Below, piece by piece: positions 59,101-64,000 of a DNA stretch of 64,000 nt (positions are counted from its first letter, which is position 1; each line of letters starts with the position of its first letter). This DNA comes from Scilla litardierei (lineage: Eukaryota > Streptophyta > Magnoliopsida > Asparagales > Asparagaceae), in assembly GCA_030789695.1 (NCBI GenBank), contig JAULAV010008634.1:1-64000 (forward strand). Direction: 5' to 3'. A model generated the notes under the pieces. The model was not told the DNA's origin. It made no database searches and was given only the letters and a program-made list of their open reading frames with translations. The translations under genes and the position numbers were made by a program.

Positions 59101-60285
59101 CCATTTCTTCAATGAACATTTTAAAATAGTTTCGAGCTGAGAAAAATCTGCAAAAATGTCTATTGGAACCGAAAGATTGACATTTTCAACTGTAAAATAA
59201 GAGAAGATAAAATTAGGCTTAAAATCATATCATTTAATATTAAAAGATCCATATCTTCGAGAGAATGCAGAAAATAGACCCGAGCTCAAAAAATTTGCAA
59301 AAATGTCCGTTGGAACCAGGAGATCACCATCATCAATGAAAAATAATAAGAGAAGACAAAATTAAGCCAAAAAATCTTATCATTTTATAAAACAATCGAT
59401 ATCTTCTAGAAAATACAGAAAATTGCTCCGAGATCAGAAAAAGCCGCAAAAATGTCTGTTGAAATCGAGAAACCGCCATCTCCAACTGAAGAATAAGAGA
59501 AGTTAGGCTATAAAAATCATATCATTTAACAAAAGATTCATATCTTCAATAAAATGTAGAAAATAGCCCCGAAGTAAGAAAAATGCGCAAAAATGTCCAT
59601 TGGAACCGGGAGATAGACATCTTCAACTTAAAAAATAAGAGCAGACAAAATTAGGCGAGAAAAATCATATCATTTAATAAAAAGATCCATATATTATATA
59701 AAACATAGAAAATAGTCATGAGCTCTGAAATATCTGCAAAAATGTATGTTGCAACCGGGAGATCGACATCTTCAACTACAAATTAGAGAAGAAAAAATTA
59801 GGCTACAAATATCATATCATTTAATAAAAAGATACATATCTTCACTAAAATGTAGAAAATTGCCCGGGCTCAGAAAAATCCACAAAAATGTCAGCCGGAA
59901 CTGGGAGATCGCATATTCAACTGAAAAATAAGAGAAGACAAAATTAGGCAATTAAATCATATCATATAGTAAAAAAGATAAATATCTTCCAAAAAAATTA
60001 GAAAATGGCCCCAGGCTCAGAATAATCAACAAATATGTCCGTTGGAACTGGGAGATCACCATCTTCAACTGAAAAAATGAGAAGACAAAATTAGGCTATA
60101 AAAATCATTTCATTTAATAAAAAGAACCATATCTTTCAGAAAATGTTGAAAAATAGCTCCGAGTTAAGAAAAATCCGCAAAAATGTCTGTTGGAAGTGGG
60201 AGATCGTCATCTCCAACTGAAAAAAAATAAGAGAAGACAAACGTAGAATATAAAAATCATATCATTTAATAAAAAGATAAAGATC
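53187..60285 (-). repeat. Satellite array, minus orientation (after the MULE)
   Basis: About 48 monomers continuing the same phase interrupted by the MULE. Irregular units occur: at 56,395-56,450 a monomer is scrambled (GACGACAAAATTAGATAGCC), near 57,035 about 30 bp is lost (GGGACAAAAAATAAG), and at 57,285-57,360 parts of two units are merged. Open frames are by-products of the repeat. Confidence 0.95.
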
Positions 60286-60510
60286 CACAAGGGTTCAGAA
60301 AATTTATCATTAAGCTTCAATTTATACAATCTATCAATAAGTATATCTGAATCAACAAGTTTAACATGATTATACAAATTAAAACATCCATGTTCAAATT
60401 TACATTTATAACCATGTAAATCCAACTTCAGAAGGGAAACAAAATTCCTTGTAATTGTAGGAACATAAAGAGTCATACTTAAGTCCAATTGATAGCCAGT
60501 TTCAAGGACT
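60286..60510 (-). pseudogene. Copia GAG-pre-integrase fragment inserted in satellite
   Basis: The minus strand reads MTLYVPTITRNFVSLLKLDL, HGYKCKFEHGCFNLY and LVDSDILIDRLYKLKLNDKF. This is the copia pre-integrase region (LYVPxITRNLVSVxKLDxxGY...ILxDGLYKLxL). The wording differs from both larger copia elements here, so it comes from a third one. It is only about 225 bp, with no LTR or obvious target duplication, and satellite resumes on both sides. Transfer by gene-conversion-like patching or a very truncated insertion is possible. Confidence 0.85.
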
Positions 60511-61243
60511 AGAGCTCAGAAAAATCTACACAAATGTCCGTTGGAACCAGGAGATCGCCATTTTCAACTGAAAAAAAAGAGAACACGAAATTAGGCCAAA
60601 AAATCATATCAGTTAATAAAAAGATCCATAACTTCTAAAAATGTAGAAAAATAATCCCAAGCTCAAAAAAATCCGCACAAATGTCTGTTAGAACCGAGAG
60701 ATCGCCATTTTCAACTGAAAAAATAAGAGAAGACAAAATTAGGGGAAAAAATCATAACATTTAATAAAAAGAACCAAAACTTCAATAAAATGTAGAAAAT
60801 AGCTCCGAGCACAAAAAATCCGCAAAACTGTCTGTTGGTATAGGGAGATCGACATCTTCAATTGAAAAATAAGAGAAAACAAAATTAGGCCAAAATGATA
60901 TTTATACAAAAGATTCATATCTTCCAGAAAATAGATCGAGCTCAGAAAAATCCGAAAAAATGTCTGTTGGAACAGGGAGATTCATCTTCAACTGAAAAAT
61001 AAGAGAAGACAAAATTATGCCAATAATCATATCATTTAATAAAAAGATCAACATCTTCCAGAAAATGCAGAAAATAGCTCCGAGCCAAGTAAAATTAGGC
61101 AATAAAAATCATATCATTTAAAATAAAGATTTATATCTTACAGAAAATGTAGAAAATAGCCTGGTGCTCAGAAAAATTCGCAAAAATGTCTGTTGGAACC
61201 GGGAAATCGCCATCTTCAGCTTAAAAATAAGAGAAGATAAAAT
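60511..61243 (-). repeat. Satellite array, minus orientation (short block)
   Basis: About five monomers between the copia scrap and the 1.8-kb insertion. The landmarks match the neighbouring arrays. One unit near 61,085-61,100 is missing its centre (AGCCAAGTAAAATTAGGC). Confidence 0.95.
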
Positions 61244-63060
61244 TGTACAACATATCGTCAAACTGAAAATCAATGCCATAAAATATATTCATAAGAAATT
61301 GAACATCTCTAAAGGTATACATGATATCTTTGAATAATCAAAAATATATCTAATTTAAGAGGTCCAATTTTTCATTCATATATCCATCGATTATCAAAAA
61401 GTTTAATTTCCTTTGGGAAAATTTAAACTCCAACAATAAATGAAAATACTTACTATGCATTTAAGTTTATTGGTGACATGAAAAACAATTATAAATAAAC
61501 ATATTGAATTTTGGTCACTTTGGTGTACCTAAATTCCTCAAACATAACACATATAACATAAAACAAATTCAATTCTCAAGATTAGAACTTTACAAAACAT
61601 GATTAGAATTCTTTGTTTTATGTAAACTATAAATTTTCCTCATCAAATAATAATGAGATTTACTATCCTATCAAAATAGTTAAACCATTAAGAATGTACC
61701 AGTGCCCCATATAATTCACCTTCTTAATTAATCAAAATATTTAATCAAGTTAATCTAAACATAATTAAACATTTAATTTTGGCCAATGGATGTTATCCTG
61801 TAGCCTGTGTTTCAATATTCGGGCCTATTTGCCCCCCCACTGCAAACATTGCAAGTGTGTGGGACCCGTAAATCTTTGAGGTAGTTCAGGCTAGCCCATA
61901 GGCGGGTCGTAGTAGAGGGCAATGCCCATAGGCGGGCCACAAAAACAGAATTAGTTAGTAATTAAGCCATAAAGAGAATGAGTTAGTGATAGCGGAAGCA
62001 TAAATTTGTGTGCAGAACTTTCTTAATCAAAGAAGAAGTTCTGTAAATAAAATAAAAAACAATAATTAAACATTTATCCTTTGTTGTCCTTGCACAAATA
62101 ACCAAATTAAAAACAAATAAAATACATCAAGAAAAGACTTTAATCTTAATGCCCAAAGGCAGCCCACAGAAGTCGCTTCAGAGGACAAATCTAGGCTGGC
62201 CGCTGAAGCATGAAGCACAGTAAATAGAAATGCACGCTAAAGCATGAAGCAAAATAAAATCATTAATCTACACACACATTTGAAATCTGTATAAATTGAT
62301 TTATTTCGAATATCAACACAACAATTAAATGTGGCAGGGTAGTCAAGGTGCCTTAATTAGGGCGTTGGTATGTAGCGACTCGGATCAAGTCCTCGTCAGA
62401 AACAAGAATTAGTAGTTGATTAAAAAATTAATCAATGCATTAAAAATCAATGCATAATAATGAAGTGTAGATGATGGCGCAAAGGTGTTCTTCGGCCTGT
62501 TGGTCTTTAGTTTCATTCCTTCATCCTGTAGGTTACAGGATCAAATCCTTCCAGTGACTATTTTTTGTTTTTCACCATTCTTTTATTAAATTTATTCATT
62601 ATAAATCTTGTAAACATAGACATTAATTAATTTAGTTGTAAAATCCACCACAACCAAAATTTGGCAGGGTGGTCCAATGCGACAGATTTATACCTAGCTT
62701 TAAATTAATAATAATAATATATTATTATAACCATTTTTGGTTATAGCCTGATGGTTATAACTTCCTAGGAGTTATAACAGCCAAACCAATCTAATCCGTT
62801 ACATCAGTGCTTGATGGACACAGAAGATTGATTCGGGGAATCTATAAATAGGTCATGTCCATATCCCTTGGTACAGACTACAATCCATCACGATTTGAGT
62901 ACGTAAGTTGTAGAGGAGAAGGTATAGAAACATGTTTAATTAACTAAGTGACACAATGTCTTCCAACCCCAGGTGAAGATTATAAATATCTTAGTTCCTA
63001 TATTTAATTGAATGTTTCTGCCTTATGACTTAATCATGTTTACAGATATCGATATGTTCA
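61244..63060. mobile_element. Unclassified 1.8-kb insertion with LTR-like features
   Basis: It interrupts the satellite cleanly. The ends are TG TACAACATATCG (61,244) and CGATATGTTCA (63,060). Allowing a 3-base gap, they are inverted copies around AACATATCG. No target duplication is visible. Content: AT-rich 61,244-61,780; CCCATAGGCGGG twice (61,899 and 61,926); GGCAGGGTRGTCMA twice (62,333 and 62,662); the palindrome GTTATAACTTCCTAGGAG..TTATAAC near 62,756; and a TATA box, TCTATAAATAGG, at 62,841. No coding motif. A decayed LTR retroelement or solo LTR is most likely, but other origins are open. Confidence 0.45.
62841..62852 (+). promoter_or_regulatory. TATA-box-like sequence in the 1.8-kb insertion
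   Basis: TCTATAAATAGG is followed after about 35 bp by CTACAATCCATC, a plausible start region as in plant LTR promoters. Sequence context only. Confidence 0.4.
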
Positions 63061-64000
63061 TCTGAAAAATAAGAGAAGACAAAATTTGGCCAAAAATCAC
63101 ATCATTTAATAAAAAGATTTATATCTTCAATAAGCTGTAGAAAATAGTCCCGAGGTCAGAACAATCTGCAAAAATGTCCGTTGGAACCAGGAGATCACCA
63201 TCTTCAATTGAAAAAAATAAGACAAGACAAACTTGAGCTATAAAATCATATCATTTAATATAAAGATCCATATCTTCAATAAACTATAGAAAAAAGACCC
63301 ATGCTCAAAAAATCTGCAAAAATGTCCGTTGGAATCGGAAGAACGCAATCTTAAATCTAAAAAAAATAAGAGAAGACAAAATTAGGCCAAAAAATCATAC
63401 CATTTAATAAAAAGATCCATATCTTTTAGAAAATATAGAAAATAGCAACGAGCTCAGAAAAATATGCAAAAATATCCGTTGGAACTTGGAGATCGCCATC
63501 TTCAACTGAAAAAATAAGACAAGACAAAATTAGGCTATAAAAATCATATCATTTAATAGAAAGATTCATATCTTCCATAAAATATAGAAAATAGCCCAGA
63601 GCTCAGAAAAATACGCAAAAATGTCTGTTGAACCGGGAGATCACCATCTTCAACTGAAAAATAAGAGAATACAAATTTAGGCTACAAAAAAGTATCATTT
63701 AATAAAAAGATAGATGTCTTCAATAAAATGTAAGAAATAGCCCGAAGCTCAAAAAACTGCAAAAATAACCGTTGGAACAGGAAGATCGCCATCTTCAACT
63801 AAAATTTGAGAAGATAAAATTATGATTTAAAAATCATATCATTTAATATAAAGATCCATATCTTTCAGAAAATGTAGAAAATAGTTCCGAGCTCAGAAAA
63901 ATCTGCAAAAATGTCCGTTGGAACCAGGATATTGACATCTTCAATTGGAAAATAAGATAAGACAAAATTAGATCAAAAATCTTATCATTTAATAATACGA
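63061..64000 (-). repeat. Satellite array, minus orientation, running off the window
   Basis: About 6.4 monomers with the same orientation and landmarks (CGCCATCTTCAACTGAAAAA; AAAATCATATCATTTAATA). The array continues past the right edge. Confidence 0.95.

Noticed and set aside
62480..62580. A tRNA-like or SINE B-box (GGATCAAATCC, followed by CCAGTGACTA) near 62,553.
   Set aside because: No acceptor stem, anticodon arm or properly spaced A-box could be built around it. The flanking CCTGTA/TACAGG hairpin does not fit a T-arm.
1..64000. Declaring the satellite centromeric because its monomer is near nucleosome length.
   Set aside because: Length, AT content and higher-order structure are only suggestive. 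No chromatin or cytological evidence is available from sequence alone.

Overview
The window is nuclear DNA from a flowering plant, almost certainly repeat-rich heterochromatin (pericentromeric or similar). The grounds are long AT-rich satellite arrays, Ty1-copia and LTR-gypsy-like retroelements nested in one another, a Mutator-like (MULE) DNA transposon, a palindromic MITE, and a chimeric piece of plastid DNA (ycf2 joined to ycf1). I found no intact host gene, rRNA or convincing tRNA. Nearly all long open frames in the satellite are by-products of the repeat. The species cannot be named from this sequence.

Layout: 1-13,410 is a satellite of about 145-149 bp monomers in plus orientation. 13,411-14,541 is a non-satellite spacer with strong palindromes. 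From 14,542 to the right edge every satellite block reads on the minus strand (14,542-14,738; 35,750-44,811; 53,187-60,285; 60,511-61,243; 63,061-64,000), so array polarity flips once, across the spacer. Diagnostic monomer variants recur every five or six monomers (about 730 or 850-880 bp), a higher-order repeat.

The minus array is broken by insertions. (1) 14,739-32,422 is a decayed Ty1-copia element on the minus strand with one LTR (31,019-32,422), a tRNA-Met-type primer site, gag with internal duplications, protease, integrase, RT, RNase H and a proline-rich 3' region. Nested in its RT is a second, apparently non-autonomous LTR element (16,903-24,562, minus). This carries a 97-bp hairpin-rich tandem repeat just inside its 3' LTR, and the plastid fragment sits inside that tandem repeat. 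The order of nesting is satellite > copia > LTR element > 97-bp repeat > plastid DNA. (2) 32,951-35,749 holds a second, very decayed copia element on the plus strand. (3) 36,259-36,503 is a nearly complete palindrome MITE with a 7-bp target duplication. (4) 44,812-53,186 is a full-length MULE with degenerate TIRs and an imperfect 9-bp target duplication. It encodes a broken MURA-type transposase followed by an OTU-type cysteine-protease domain, and carries an apparent captured PPR gene fragment near its right end. (5) 60,286-60,510 is a short copia scrap. (6) 61,244-63,060 is an unclassified LTR-like insertion.

Every coding sequence of the transposable elements is interrupted by frameshifts or stops. 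The window is best read as a layered record: a satellite array that inverted, was invaded repeatedly, and amplified small tandem duplications at several scales. Domain calls come from recognising motifs by eye. No database search was run.
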